Positions 23,859 through 32,985 of a stretch of 64,000 nucleotides of DNA are shown here, in pieces (the stretch's first letter is position 1; every line of letters begins with the position of its first letter). Location of the stretch: assembly GCF_015689195.1 (NCBI RefSeq), contig NZ_CP065044.1:3968001-4032000 (forward strand), given 5' to 3'. The notes under the pieces were generated by a model. It made no database searches. It was not told the DNA's origin and saw only the letters and a program-made list of their open reading frames with translations. This DNA is from Pectobacterium aroidearum (GTDB lineage Bacteria > Pseudomonadota > Gammaproteobacteria > Enterobacterales > Enterobacteriaceae). A program made the position numbers and the translations under genes.

Positions 23859-26090
23859 ATGAAAAAAATACTGCAACAGCGACACAACGAGAATTCAAAC
23901 ACATCTATTGATTCACACGCTAAAGCAGAAAAGCCGGGGTCATTGCCTCGCCGCCGCTTTTTACAAGCCGGAACGAGCGTGGCTTTCAGTGGATTATTAG
24001 GGCAATTCAAAGGTAATTTTCTCACTCGAGCCATCGCCGCAGTGGCAACAGGCGCTATTGCGCCCTCAATTTATGCCAAAGATCGAACCTTCTCGCACCC
24101 AGGTCTCTTGCATACCGAAGAGGATTTTTCTCGCATTCGAGAAAAGCTCGCCAGAAAAGAGAGCCCCTGGACAGAAGCATGGGCGCCTTTTATTGCCGAT
24201 CCGTATTCGCAGAAAGGTGCCAACCCTCGTGCAGCAGAAACGCTGATACGTGGGGGCAATGGGCAAAATTTCCCGATTTTATATATCGACGTTCAGCGTT
24301 CCTATCGTCTGGCGGTACGTTGGAAAATCACACAGGACACGTCCTATGCTGATGAAGCCTTGCGATATCTCAACGCGTGGTCTTCTACTCTAAAAACAAT
24401 CACAGGCAACGCAGACCGTTGGTTAGCCGCGGGTATCTACGGTTACCAGTTTGCTAACGTCGCAGAAATTATGCGCACTTACTCCGGCTGGGCCAAGGTT
24501 GACCTTGAGCGTTTCCAGAACATGATGCTGACCATTTTCTATCCGATGTCGCGTAATTTTTTAGACGTTCATAATGGCGCGGACATCACCAACTATTGGG
24601 CTAACTGGGATCAGTGTGCCATTGCCAACATATTGGCGATTGGCGTGCTGTGTGACCGGCCGGATATCTATCAGGAAGCGCTTGATTACTACAAATATGG
24701 CCAGGGCAACGGTGCGGGCATGCAGGCCGTGGTTCATTTACACCCCGGCTATCTGGGTCAGTGGCAAGAAAGCGGCCGCGATCAGGGGCATACCACGCTA
24801 GGAATGAGCTTAGGTGTGGCATTTTGTGAAATGGCGTGGAATCAGGGAGACGATATTTACGGCTATGCCAACAACCGTTTTCTCGCGGGTGCCGAATATG
24901 TCGCGAAATCGAATCTTGCCGACACAAGCGGTGCCTATCATTCCGTGCCGTGGAAAACCTATCGTAACCGACACGGCTGGATGGAAGGGTTAGGCACGGT
25001 GAGTCAAGGGAACAACCGACCCTGCTGGGAAACCATCTATAACCACTACGCCAAACGCAAAGGGATTGATACGCCCTACGTCTATAAACAAGTGCAGAGA
25101 CTTTCACCAGAAAACGGCGGCGGCGGCGATGGTACGGGCTACGGAACGTTGCTGTATACCCGCGAACTGGCCGTCGAGAACGCTGCCCTGAAACCCACGG
25201 GGTTAACCGCTTATCGCCGTGGACAACGCATTGAACTGTCATGGTGGGGTGTCGTCGGTGCCACCAGCTATACGCTTGAGCGTTCAGCCTCGGTGAATGG
25301 CACATTTAGCACCATCGCTTACGACATTACCGATGTTCTGACCTACACCGATCAAGACATCGCTACCAGCGCAACCCGCTATGACTATCGCGTTAAGGCT
25401 ATTGTAAATGGCGCGGAAACCTCAGCGTCTAATACAGTCAGTGTCGTGATCAAAGCAGAAGAAATTTTCCATCTGGCGTTCAATGAAGGTTCGGGAACCA
25501 TGCTGGCTGACAGCACAGGAAAATGGGGAAACAGCACTTTACACGGCGGAGCCACTTGGGGAACGGGGCCAGACGGCTCCGGCGTTGCATTGGTTTTAGA
25601 CGGCGTCGATGGCTATGTCAGCCTGCCCGGAAAAGTGATGGAGAATTTGGGAGATTTCACCGTCGTTACCCGCTTCTGTGCTGACGACAGGCGAGTCTGG
25701 GCGCGTATTTTCGACATGGGTTCCGGCACCCGTCGCTGGATCGCGCTGTTACCGTTTAGTAATGCCGGAAAGATGTCCTTCCGAATGTCGATTCTCCATG
25801 GCTATATGATGGAGGCCTTTGAAAGCACGACGGATACCTTCCCACTTGGTCGCTGGGTCACTGCCGCAATGACAATGTCGGATAATGTCGCCGTTCTTTA
25901 TATTGACGGTACCGAAGTGGCGCGCAGCGACACGTTCACTCAGGCACCTTATCAACTTGGTGAGCTGAATGCCGCGTATCTTGGGCGTTCTCAATACCCG
26001 ACCGATCCTTATATGAAAGGCCGATATGATTATTTCAAAATTTATGATGGTGCCTTGAGCGGCAGTGAAATTGCGGCGTTATCGCGCTGA
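23859..26090 (+). CDS. Tat-exported alginate-lyase-family enzyme with FN3 and LamG-like domains
   Basis: A 743-residue protein. A twin-arginine signal lies at residues 30-48 (PRRRFLQAGTSVAFSGLLG). An all-helical alginate-lyase-family domain follows (about 80-430, with HPGLLHTEEDFSRIREKLA and NADRWLAAGIYGYQFANVAE). Then comes a fibronectin type III module (about 440-535, PTGLTAYRRGQRIELSW) and a C-terminal concanavalin/LamG-type module (about 540-740, FHLAFNEGSGTMLADSTG). It probably cleaves an acidic polysaccharide outside the cytoplasm; the substrate is unproven. A terminator follows, and a GntR regulator converges from the right. Confidence 0.8.
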   Translation: MKKILQQRHNENSNTSIDSHAKAEKPGSLPRRRFLQAGTSVAFSGLLGQFKGNFLTRAIAAVATGAIAPSIYAKDRTFSHPGLLHTEEDFSRIREKLARKESPWTEAWAPFIADPYSQKGANPRAAETLIRGGNGQNFPILYIDVQRSYRLAVRWKITQDTSYADEALRYLNAWSSTLKTITGNADRWLAAGIYGYQFANVAEIMRTYSGWAKVDLERFQNMMLTIFYPMSRNFLDVHNGADITNYWANWDQCAIANILAIGVLCDRPDIYQEALDYYKYGQGNGAGMQAVVHLHPGYLGQWQESGRDQGHTTLGMSLGVAFCEMAWNQGDDIYGYANNRFLAGAEYVAKSNLADTSGAYHSVPWKTYRNRHGWMEGLGTVSQGNNRPCWETIYNHYAKRKGIDTPYVYKQVQRLSPENGGGGDGTGYGTLLYTRELAVENAALKPTGLTAYRRGQRIELSWWGVVGATSYTLERSASVNGTFSTIAYDITDVLTYTDQDIATSATRYDYRVKAIVNGAETSASNTVSVVIKAEEIFHLAFNEGSGTMLADSTGKWGNSTLHGGATWGTGPDGSGVALVLDGVDGYVSLPGKVMENLGDFTVVTRFCADDRRVWARIFDMGSGTRRWIALLPFSNAGKMSFRMSILHGYMMEAFESTTDTFPLGRWVTAAMTMSDNVAVLYIDGTEVARSDTFTQAPYQLGELNAAYLGRSQYPTDPYMKGRYDYFKIYDGALSGSEIAALSR

Positions 26091-26165
26091 GGTAGTAAAC
26101 CATGAAAACGGGGCGCGTAAAACGCCAATGCAGTGATAGCGATAACAGGATAGGATGACGTCCCG

Positions 26166-26196
26166 CACTCGCTGAGGACAATGGCTTCAGCGAGTG
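26166..26196 (+). terminator. Terminator after the lyase gene
   Basis: Ten-base arms CACTCGCTGA and TCAGCGAGTG separated by eleven bases, followed by TTTCCC. Confidence 0.6.
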
Positions 26197-26228
26197 TTTC
26201 CCATGAGATTATTTAACGCGGCAGCTAC

Positions 26229-26915
26229 TCAGGCGTGCTCGAACCAATCGCTATTCTGTTGCGCAATCGGCGTGATCGAATAGATCATTTCCTGCAAATG
26301 CTCACGAATCGCTTTTTCCGCCGCATCGGGATCGCGCGCTTTCAGGGCGCTAAAAATCAGGTAGTGCTGTTGGATTAGGCTTGGCGGAGGAGAAACCTGA
26401 CTCAGGCTGAGAAAACGCACGCGATCCATCGTTGCTTTGATCGATTCGATGGTTTCCCACGCCAGCGGACAGTTAGCAATCTGTATCAGAAGCTGATGGA
26501 AGCTGTCATCAAGGCTAAGGAACTCGCGCACTTGTTCATTCTGCGCGGCCAGTTCCTGACGGCGTAAGTTGTGCTCCAATGTTAGCAGTTGCTCATCTGT
26601 CACCATTTCGGCTGCCCGACGCACAATGGCACATTCCAGCGCCTGACGGATAAAGCGAGCATCCGCCACGCGCTGCTCGGAGATCTTCATCACAAACGTA
26701 CCGCGCTGCGGCATGATCTGCACCAGCCCGGCTTCGGCCAGCTTGATAAAGGCCTCTCTAACCGGCTGGCGGGAAACATCAAAACGCACAGAGATTTCTT
26801 TTTCAGACAGCAACTTACCCGGCGGAATATTGCATTCCACAATGTCTTTACGCAGTACGCGATAAATTTGCTGGTTAACTGGTTCGCGGTTGTTAATCTG
26901 AAAAGAGGTGTCCAT
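26229..26915 (-). CDS. rspR: GntR/FadR-type regulator, RspR-like
   Basis: A 228-residue regulator with an N-terminal GntR winged helix ([21 protein letters not shown], then [20 protein letters not shown]) and a C-terminal FCD ligand domain. It follows E. coli RspR (YdfH) closely through both domains, including the ending QQNSDWF. RspR represses the rspAB genes of mannonate/altronate-type sugar-acid metabolism. ATG 26915 was preferred to TTG 26933. Its neighbour upstream is a broken mannitol-dehydrogenase-family gene, so its old target operon may be decayed. Confidence 0.8.
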   Translation of the reverse strand: MDTSFQINNREPVNQQIYRVLRKDIVECNIPPGKLLSEKEISVRFDVSRQPVREAFIKLAEAGLVQIMPQRGTFVMKISEQRVADARFIRQALECAIVRRAAEMVTDEQLLTLEHNLRRQELAAQNEQVREFLSLDDSFHQLLIQIANCPLAWETIESIKATMDRVRFLSLSQVSPPPSLIQQHYLIFSALKARDPDAAEKAIREHLQEMIYSITPIAQQNSDWFEHA

Positions 26916-27005
26916 GCCTCTGTGCTTAGCCAAGAAATTTAGCGCTTATGATACACGCTTAGCGCAGCGAGTGTCAGTGTTACCGAACTCGCCGCGCTTT
27001 TCGGT

Positions 27006-27480
27006 CTACCAGACTATCTTCTGCAACGTTTCTTTCACGCCCTTCGCTAACAATGACAGATAGTGCTGCGTCACCAACGCTACAAAAGCGGGGTTCTTCG
27101 GTAAATCCTCACCAAAAATCGCCGTCAGCGTCAGCAACGCCGCGATTCGGCTTTCACCCTCTACGCTGTGTTGCACGGTTTCAGCAATCATCTCTTTCAA
27201 CGGATCGCTGATTTTAATCGGTTGCCCTTGCTCATCTATACCACCGACATAACGCATCCACCCCGCCACACCGAGCGCCAGCGCATCAAAACGGCTGCCG
27301 TTCGCCAGATGCCAGCGGATCGAATCCAGCATCCGCATAGGCGGCGAGATCGACCCCCTGCGTACGCAGCGTCGGTGCCTGCTCACGCAGCATCAGATGG
27401 TGTGCCGCCGCGACCAGCGCACCGTCCTGCATACACTCGCTGATGTGCTGGTAGCCAGCGAGGCGGTAAAAGAGGCGTCG
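27006..27480 (-). pseudogene. Mannitol dehydrogenase-family (mannonate/fructuronate reductase-like) remnant
   Basis: The C-terminal part reads MLDSIRWHLANGSRFDALALGVAGW in one frame. Upstream, in another frame, the sequence continues with QHISECMQDG, AAHHLMLREQAPTLR and QGVDLAAYAD. About 30 residues that normally join these blocks are absent, and the frame shifts at the join near 27340. Further upstream only a scrap is visible (VENRAVLIRFG near 27495-27530). The NAD-binding half is gone. It resembles the YdfI group, which lies near rspR in E. coli. Confidence 0.75.
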
Positions 27481-27623
27481 GAAGACACGTATTCACAGGC
27501 CAAAGCGAATTAATACCGCCCGGTTCTCCACACGCAACGCTCTCAATACGCGAAACACGGCAGCGGGAACGCGGCGGTCACACACCGTGTTGTAAGAATA
27601 TTAATCACATCAAGGAAAACATC

Positions 27624-28604
27624 ATGAAACGCTTCAGAAAACGTGTACTCGCGACGCTCTGTCTCTCGATGATGAGCTGGTCTACCGCACAAGCGGCGGA
27701 CGCAGCAAAGCCGGAAATCCCGAAAAGCGCCGATATCGTGATCATCGGGGCAGGTGCGGCTGATACCTCGGCAACCATAGCTTCCGCGGAAAAAGGGGCA
27801 AAAATCGTCTTTCTTACTGGAAAAACAGCCTGTTGTCGGTGGCACAGGTAATTTTGCCGAAGGCATCTTCGCGGCCAACAGCAGCATGCAGAAACGTCAG
27901 GGAATCGTGGTGACGCCCGATATGGCCTTTAAGACCATCATGGAGTACAGCCACTGGATGGCCAATCCCTTCGTGGTTCGCGCCTTCGTAAACCGTTCCG
28001 CAGACACCATTGAGTGGGTGAAGTCGAAAGGCATCAAATTTGAATACATCGGCCCCGGTGGCCCCGGCGGTATGTTGACCTGGCATGTGATTGACGGCCC
28101 CGGCCACGGACGCCACCTGATCAAGACATTCCACGAGCAGTTTAAAAGTATGGATGTCACCACGCTGGTGAAAACGGCGGGTAAAGATCTGGTCGTGAAA
28201 GACGGTAAAGTCACGGGCTGGCGAAAGAGATGGGCGTTGATGCCAGCGTGTTGAAGCATACGCTGGAAGAAAACAACCAGTTTGCGGCACAAAAGCGGGA
28301 TGAGGTGTTTAACAAAAACATGGATTACCTGCGTCCGGTAAAAACCGGCCCGTTCTATGCGGTGAGAATGCAGCCTGCTGCGCTGGGCACACTCGGCGGC
28401 GTGAAGATTGACGAGAAAATGCAGGCAATCGATAAATCCGGTGAGGTCATTCCGGGTTTGTACGTCACGGGTAACGATGCGGCCGGTATGTATGGCGATA
28501 CCTATGATCTGCTGTTAGGCGGCGGCACGTTTGGCTTTGCGCTCAACTCCGGTCGTATCGCGGCAGAAAGCGCCCTCGATTACATGAAGTTCAGCAAAAA
28601 ATAA
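27624..28604 (+). pseudogene. FAD-dependent flavocytochrome c-type oxidoreductase, frameshifted and deleted
   Basis: The start is intact: a signal peptide (AQA-ADA) and a dinucleotide-binding motif ADIVIIGAGAADTSATIASAEKG, split here, in which the third glycine is replaced by aspartate. An extra base near 27822 then shifts the frame (expected LLEKQPVVGGTGNFAEGIFA is found in the next frame). At about 28218 GKVTG jumps to LAKEMGVDAS in a third frame, and the middle of the protein is missing. The C-terminal part is normal, with GLYVTGNDAAGMYGDTYDLL and GFALNSGRIAAE. It probably reduced fumarate- or urocanate-like substrates. Confidence 0.85.
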
Positions 28605-28686
28605 GCCCTACCCTTAAACCTAGTCTCGATCGTTTGAGCATCGAGAGACACGGCGGAACCACAGGGGAAGCATCCCTGTGGTTCGC

Positions 28687-29343
28687 CTATCCGGCTTTAC
28701 GAAATGTCAGGTTAAAACGGCATTCGTCGGACATCCCTTCCGGCACGCTGTCGCTTTTCAATGGCAGAATGCCGTGGAAATAGAGCCGTGATTCACCGCC
28801 CCAGACCACCACATCGCCATGCGTCAGCGCAACACGCTGCGCTTTATCACTGCGCGCCATGCCGCCAAACAGGAACGTCGCGCTGAGCCCCAGCGAGACG
28901 GACACGATCGGCTGGCGAAAGTCCCGTTCGTTTTTATCCTGATGCAGAGACATGCGCGTGCCGACGTCATAGCGGTTGATGAGGCAGGCATCCGGTTCAA
29001 AATCAGCAAAACCAGCTTCACGTGCCGCCTGCTGTGCCAGCCGGGAAAAGACTTCCGGCATGACTGGCCACGCCTCTCCGCTCAGTGGATCGTGTGAGGT
29101 ATAGCGATAGCCGCGTTCATCCGTCACCCAGCCGAGTTTCCCGCAGTTGCTCATCGCCACCGACATCACAAAGCCGCCTGGCGTCACCATATTCCGCAGC
29201 GGCGCACGCGCGGTGACGGCTTGCAAGGCCGCAAGCAACGCCGGGGCGTCGTCATAAGCGCGCCCACGCAGGATAAACGCCCCCGAAGCCAGCGTTTCCG
29301 TCCAGCGACGCGGCGCTTCATCAGCAAATAAGTCAAAATTCAC
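28687..29343 (-). CDS. alkB: AlkB, alpha-ketoglutarate-dependent DNA demethylase
   Basis: A 218-residue cytoplasmic repair enzyme that removes methyl groups from 1-methyladenine and 3-methylcytosine using iron, oxygen and 2-oxoglutarate. The iron ligands are seen in LHQDKNE and YFHGI, and the 2-oxoglutarate-binding arginines in CRFNLTFRK. Length is as in E. coli (216). Its start overlaps the ada stop by four bases, so both form one operon under Ada control as in E. coli. Confidence 0.95.
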   Translation of the reverse strand: MNFDLFADEAPRRWTETLASGAFILRGRAYDDAPALLAALQAVTARAPLRNMVTPGGFVMSVAMSNCGKLGWVTDERGYRYTSHDPLSGEAWPVMPEVFSRLAQQAAREAGFADFEPDACLINRYDVGTRMSLHQDKNERDFRQPIVSVSLGLSATFLFGGMARSDKAQRVALTHGDVVVWGGESRLYFHGILPLKSDSVPEGMSDECRFNLTFRKAG

Positions 29344-30485
29344 GATAACGGTTCCCCTTGCGGATGCGTGCCCTGCTCTTTCTCCACCCGCTCTTTATCC
29401 AACTGTTCTTTATCCAACCGCTCTTTCTCCAGCAGGGCGCGTTTACGTACAACACCCCAGCGATAGCCAGATAGCGCCCCATCGTGCCGGACTACGCGAT
29501 GGCAGGGAATCGCAACCGCCAGTCGGTTGGCCGCACAGGCACCCGCGACCGCACGCACGGCGGCTGGCGCACCAATGCGTTCAGCAACCTCACGGTAGCT
29601 CAACGTTTCTCCTGCGGGGATCGCGCGCAGCGCCTGCCAGACACGCTGTTGGAATGCCGTACCGCGAATATCCAGCGGCAGCGTCAGCCCGATAGCCGGA
29701 TCGTCGACAAACCCGACAACCTGCGCCATCCGTTGCTCAAACGCCGCATCGCCGCCGATCAGCTGTGCGTGAGTAAACATCTCCTGAAGCGAGTTGATCA
29801 GAGGTTCAGGATCGTCTCCCAGCAGGATCGCGCAGATCCCCTTCTCACTTTCCGCCACCAGCACCTCGCCGAGTGAACAGCGGCCAATAGCAAAGCGGAT
29901 CGTCATCCCTTTCCCTTTATTCTGAAACGCCGTTGGCGTCATCCCTAAATGCGCGCCCGATTCGGCATAAAAACGCCCGCTAGCGTCATAGCCCGCTGCC
30001 GTAATCGCTGCAGTTACGGCACTCTTTTCCACCAGTTTTTCACGTAGCTGGCGATGACGGTGGCCGCTGGCATACTGTTTGGGCGTCAGGCCGGTTAAGG
30101 TTTTAAACACACGATGAAAATGGAACGCGCTTATCCCCACGGCCTGAGCCAGCACTGCCAGCGTCGGCGGATACTCTGACTGCTCAATTATCCGGCACGC
30201 GTGGGCAATTTGCTGCGCCTGCTGTTCCTGCCGCGAAAGCGTTCCCTGACGACACCGCTTGCACGGACGGAATCCCGCCGCCTGCGCCTCATCGGTCGTC
30301 GCGAAAAACACCACATTTTCACGTCGGGGTTGGCGCGACGCACAGGAAGGCGCACAGTAAATCCCCGTCGTTTTCACCGCATAGATAAAGCAACCGTCAG
30401 CCGCGCTATTGCGCGTCACTACCGCCTGCCAGCGCGAGTCGGCATCCTGAAACGGCGTACCACCCAGCATCGTATCGTTACGCAT
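29340..30485 (-). CDS. ada: Ada, methyl-DNA repair protein and transcriptional activator
   Basis: A 381-residue protein with three modules. The N-terminal zinc domain has C44, C48, C75 and C78 (TTGIYCAPSC, RPCKRC); the first is the methylphosphotriester acceptor. A central AraC-type helix-turn-helix follows (ISAFHFHRVFKTLTGLTPKQ). The C-terminal O6-methylguanine methyltransferase has the acceptor PCHRV. It is about 27 residues longer than E. coli Ada because of a tail of EKERL/DKEQL repeats. GAGGTG lies six bases before ATG 30485. It forms an operon with alkB. No clear Ada box was found upstream. Confidence 0.95.
   Translation of the reverse strand: MRNDTMLGGTPFQDADSRWQAVVTRNSAADGCFIYAVKTTGIYCAPSCASRQPRRENVVFFATTDEAQAAGFRPCKRCRQGTLSRQEQQAQQIAHACRIIEQSEYPPTLAVLAQAVGISAFHFHRVFKTLTGLTPKQYASGHRHRQLREKLVEKSAVTAAITAAGYDASGRFYAESGAHLGMTPTAFQNKGKGMTIRFAIGRCSLGEVLVAESEKGICAILLGDDPEPLINSLQEMFTHAQLIGGDAAFEQRMAQVVGFVDDPAIGLTLPLDIRGTAFQQRVWQALRAIPAGETLSYREVAERIGAPAAVRAVAGACAANRLAVAIPCHRVVRHDGALSGYRWGVVRKRALLEKERLDKEQLDKERVEKEQGTHPQGEPLS
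29375..29434 (-). repeat. Four 15-base tandem repeats at the 3' end of ada
   Basis: Four adjacent units on the plus strand: GCTCTTTCTCCACCC, GCTCTTTATCCAACT, GTTCTTTATCCAACC and GCTCTTTCTCCAGCA. Each encodes five residues such as DKERL, so copy-number change would alter only the length of the charged tail. Confidence 0.85.
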
Positions 30486-30728
30486 TTGTACACCTCACTC
30501 CCATCTCGGCATTACTGCCAATCTTACTATTACTGAAAGTCATGCCATGCGCTAACGCTAAACCGAAGCGACCTTGGGTACACGTCCCACTCTTGCTTTT
30601 TCATTCGGCTCCCCCCCGATGTTGCTATTTCCATCGTCATTTATGGTTACTTTTTGAACAAATCTGTGATGCGAATACATGGTACACGGTGAAGCTCAGG
30701 TTTTTTTCTCTGCAAGCGGAGGGTAAAC

Positions 30729-31508
30729 ATGAGCGGAAATAGCGTTCACTGGAATGGCGGTTTGCATCATGATGCCGTGCAAGTGATGTCACGCGGCGGG
30801 GGAATCATCGTTTCGCCAACCAAAGTGGGTTACATCATCATGGCTTCAGACAAGGTCGGGCTGGAGCGCAAGTTTGACGCCAAACAGCGCAACCGCAACA
30901 AGCCGGGCGTCGTGCTGTGTGGTTCCCTCACGCAGTTGAAAGCGCTGGCGCAGTTGAATCCAGAAATCGAACGGTTATATCAACGCCATTGGGACGCCGA
31001 TGTGCTGCTAGGCTGCATCCTTCCCTGGCGCGATGAGGCCTTAGCGCAGATCCCTAAAGACGGCTCGAAAGCGCTAATGATGGACGATCGTAAAACCAGT
31101 TGCTTCGTGATTAAATTCGGCAAACCGAGTGAAATCCTCACGCAGGCGCTGTGGGAAGGGTACGGTAAATTAACCTTTGCCAGTTCAGCCAATCCATCAG
31201 GCAAAGGAAACCGAGGCGAGGTGAAGGGTATCGGTGAACGTATCAGTGCTTTTGCCGATCTGATTATCGAAGCCGACGATTACGTGAAATCTATCCAGCC
31301 GCATCAATCCCATGACACACGCTATGAGCAAGGTGTGATGGTATCGATGGTGGATACGGACGGCCAGTTGATACCGGAACAGAAAGGCAGACGAAGCGTG
31401 TATCCATGCCCGACGCTGATACGCAAGGGGCTGGATGTGGACAAGGTGATGTCACTATTGTCTGACACCTTCACCACCTGGGACTATCGGCACGGCGATT
31501 ATTATTAA
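30729..31508 (+). CDS. Sua5/YciO/YrdC family protein
   Basis: A 259-residue protein with a YrdC-like domain through most of its length, including GGGIIVSPTKVGYIIM, FDAKQRNRNKPGVVL and FASSANPSGKGNR. YrdC and Sua5 make threonylcarbamoyl-AMP for the t6A base of tRNA; members of the YciO branch have a related but unclear role. The residue pattern here differs from essential YrdC, so a secondary paralogue is likely. GGAGG precedes the ATG. It is divergent from ada. Confidence 0.75.
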   Translation: MSGNSVHWNGGLHHDAVQVMSRGGGIIVSPTKVGYIIMASDKVGLERKFDAKQRNRNKPGVVLCGSLTQLKALAQLNPEIERLYQRHWDADVLLGCILPWRDEALAQIPKDGSKALMMDDRKTSCFVIKFGKPSEILTQALWEGYGKLTFASSANPSGKGNRGEVKGIGERISAFADLIIEADDYVKSIQPHQSHDTRYEQGVMVSMVDTDGQLIPEQKGRRSVYPCPTLIRKGLDVDKVMSLLSDTFTTWDYRHGDYY

Positions 31509-31688
31509 GGTGTAACAGCGGCATAACCTGCCGCTGAAATATCCGTCCAAGCAGATGACACGACAGCGTGTAATCCTCCTCGCCATTTCTTGCTTTTTTA
31601 TCCGAATAATCCTTTCCACATGGCACGCCATGCGGCAATCTCCTATGCTCGTTTTCTGCCCTTTGCATTCTCATCACGGAAGCCGTTT

Positions 31689-32351
31689 ATGCCATCCCAT
31701 CCGCCGTTGGATTTCACGCAGCAGGCCAAAACCCATCTCAGCGCCATCAATGCGCGCTGGGCCAGCCTGATCGAACAGGTTGGCGATTGTCGCCATCAGA
31801 CCGCGCCACACCGGGAACCCTATGAGGCACTGATGCGTGCCGTTGCCTATCAGCAACTGACGACGCGAGCCGGGGACGCGATGGTCGCGAAGCTCCTGCG
31901 GGTACATGACGATGCCTTTCCCAGCCCGGAGCAGATGCTGGCCTGCTCCACCGACACGCTGCGGCAGTGCGGTTTTTCTGCCCGCAAAGCGGATACGCTA
32001 CACGGTATCGCGCAGGGAGCGCTGAGCGGTTTGGTGCCTAGCCTCGAACGAGCCGCAGAGATGGATGATGACACGCTCATTCAGCAGTTGACGTCGCTCA
32101 AGGGGATCGGGCGCTGGACGGTAGAAATGTTTTTGATTTATTCGCTCGAACGCACCGATATCATGCCGCTCGACGATCTCGGTATTCGTCAGGGGTTGCG
32201 CTACGTTTACGATTTGCAGGATATGCCGAAACCGCGCGATTTGCAGGCACTCAGCCTGCAATGTCAGCCTTATCGCACGGTGGCGTCATGGTATTTGTGG
32301 CGTTCGCTGGAGCTACCGGCGTATCAGCACTTTAAACTGACACACCGGTAA
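31689..32351 (+). CDS. AlkA-like DNA-3-methyladenine glycosylase II
   Basis: A 220-residue protein of the HhH-GPD superfamily. The helix-hairpin-helix LTSLKGIGRWTVEMFLIYSL is followed by the catalytic-aspartate region DIMPLDDLGIRQGLR. It is the short form without the N-terminal domain of E. coli AlkA and resembles the yeast Mag1 type. It excises alkylated bases for base-excision repair. GGAAG precedes ATG 31689; a longer frame from 31590 has no support. It lies close to ada-alkB, making an alkylation-repair neighbourhood. Confidence 0.87.
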   Translation: MPSHPPLDFTQQAKTHLSAINARWASLIEQVGDCRHQTAPHREPYEALMRAVAYQQLTTRAGDAMVAKLLRVHDDAFPSPEQMLACSTDTLRQCGFSARKADTLHGIAQGALSGLVPSLERAAEMDDDTLIQQLTSLKGIGRWTVEMFLIYSLERTDIMPLDDLGIRQGLRYVYDLQDMPKPRDLQALSLQCQPYRTVASWYLWRSLELPAYQHFKLTHR

Positions 32352-32374
32352 CGCACAGAATTAACGTAAATGAA

Positions 32375-32845
32375 TTAGCGCAGACGGGAGCTGGTCGACA
32401 CCTGACGAACGTGGCGACGGCGGTTCACAATGCGTTCCCGCAGGGTGTCGTAGGCCCAGTTATACACCACAGTGTACGGCAGGAAGAACAGGAAGAAGCC
32501 GATCTCCACCATCAGCGCCTGCCACAGCGTGACGTTCAGCATCCACGCCGCCAGCGGCAGACCAATCAGGATAAAACCGCCTTCAAACCCCAGCGCGTGG
32601 GCGATACGAACCGGTAGCCGGCGCTTCACACGATCCGCAGGCCACAGACGATCGAATATCGTGTTGTAGATCATATTCCAGATCATCGCGACGCTGGACA
32701 GCATGATGGCTAGAGCTCCCATATCGAAGAGTGGCTTATTCAGCAGCCAGGCACCCGCCGGCGCACAGATCGACAACGCGATCAGTTCAAAGCCCACCGC
32801 ATGGTACACACGCTCACGTAAGGTTTTGCTGGTTTTGTTCTGCAT
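32375..32845 (-). CDS. PACE family multidrug/biocide efflux transporter
   Basis: A 156-residue membrane protein made of two similar halves, each with two hydrophobic segments: RERVYHAVGFELIALSICAP with MIWNMIYNTIFDRLWP, and RIAHALGFEGGFILIGLPLA with VVYNWAYDTL. These repeated motifs define the PACE (chlorhexidine-type) efflux family, driven by protons. ATG 32845 is chosen as the first start giving the family N-terminus. It is divergent from a LysR regulator that probably controls it, as is common for PACE genes. Confidence 0.88.
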   Translation of the reverse strand: MQNKTSKTLRERVYHAVGFELIALSICAPAGAWLLNKPLFDMGALAIMLSSVAMIWNMIYNTIFDRLWPADRVKRRLPVRIAHALGFEGGFILIGLPLAAWMLNVTLWQALMVEIGFFLFFLPYTVVYNWAYDTLRERIVNRRRHVRQVSTSSRLR

Positions 32846-32985
32846 AACACATTCACTTTTATTTATTGCAAGTTGCTGGTCAATTTTCGCCATGACCATG
32901 GATGGCATCGTATTACGGCCTTATTTTCATCGCATAAGGTGGTAGAGTACAGTTAGATTCCATCGATAAAAGCGATAGAGGTACA

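Noticed and set aside
24601-25305. 234-codon antisense frame inside the lyase gene
   Set aside because: The translation is rich in arginine, serine and cysteine without domains, as expected from a reversed coding strand.
30542-30742. 66-codon frame between ada and the YrdC-like gene
   Set aside because: It overlaps the start of the well-supported downstream gene, has no ribosome-binding site and an atypical composition.
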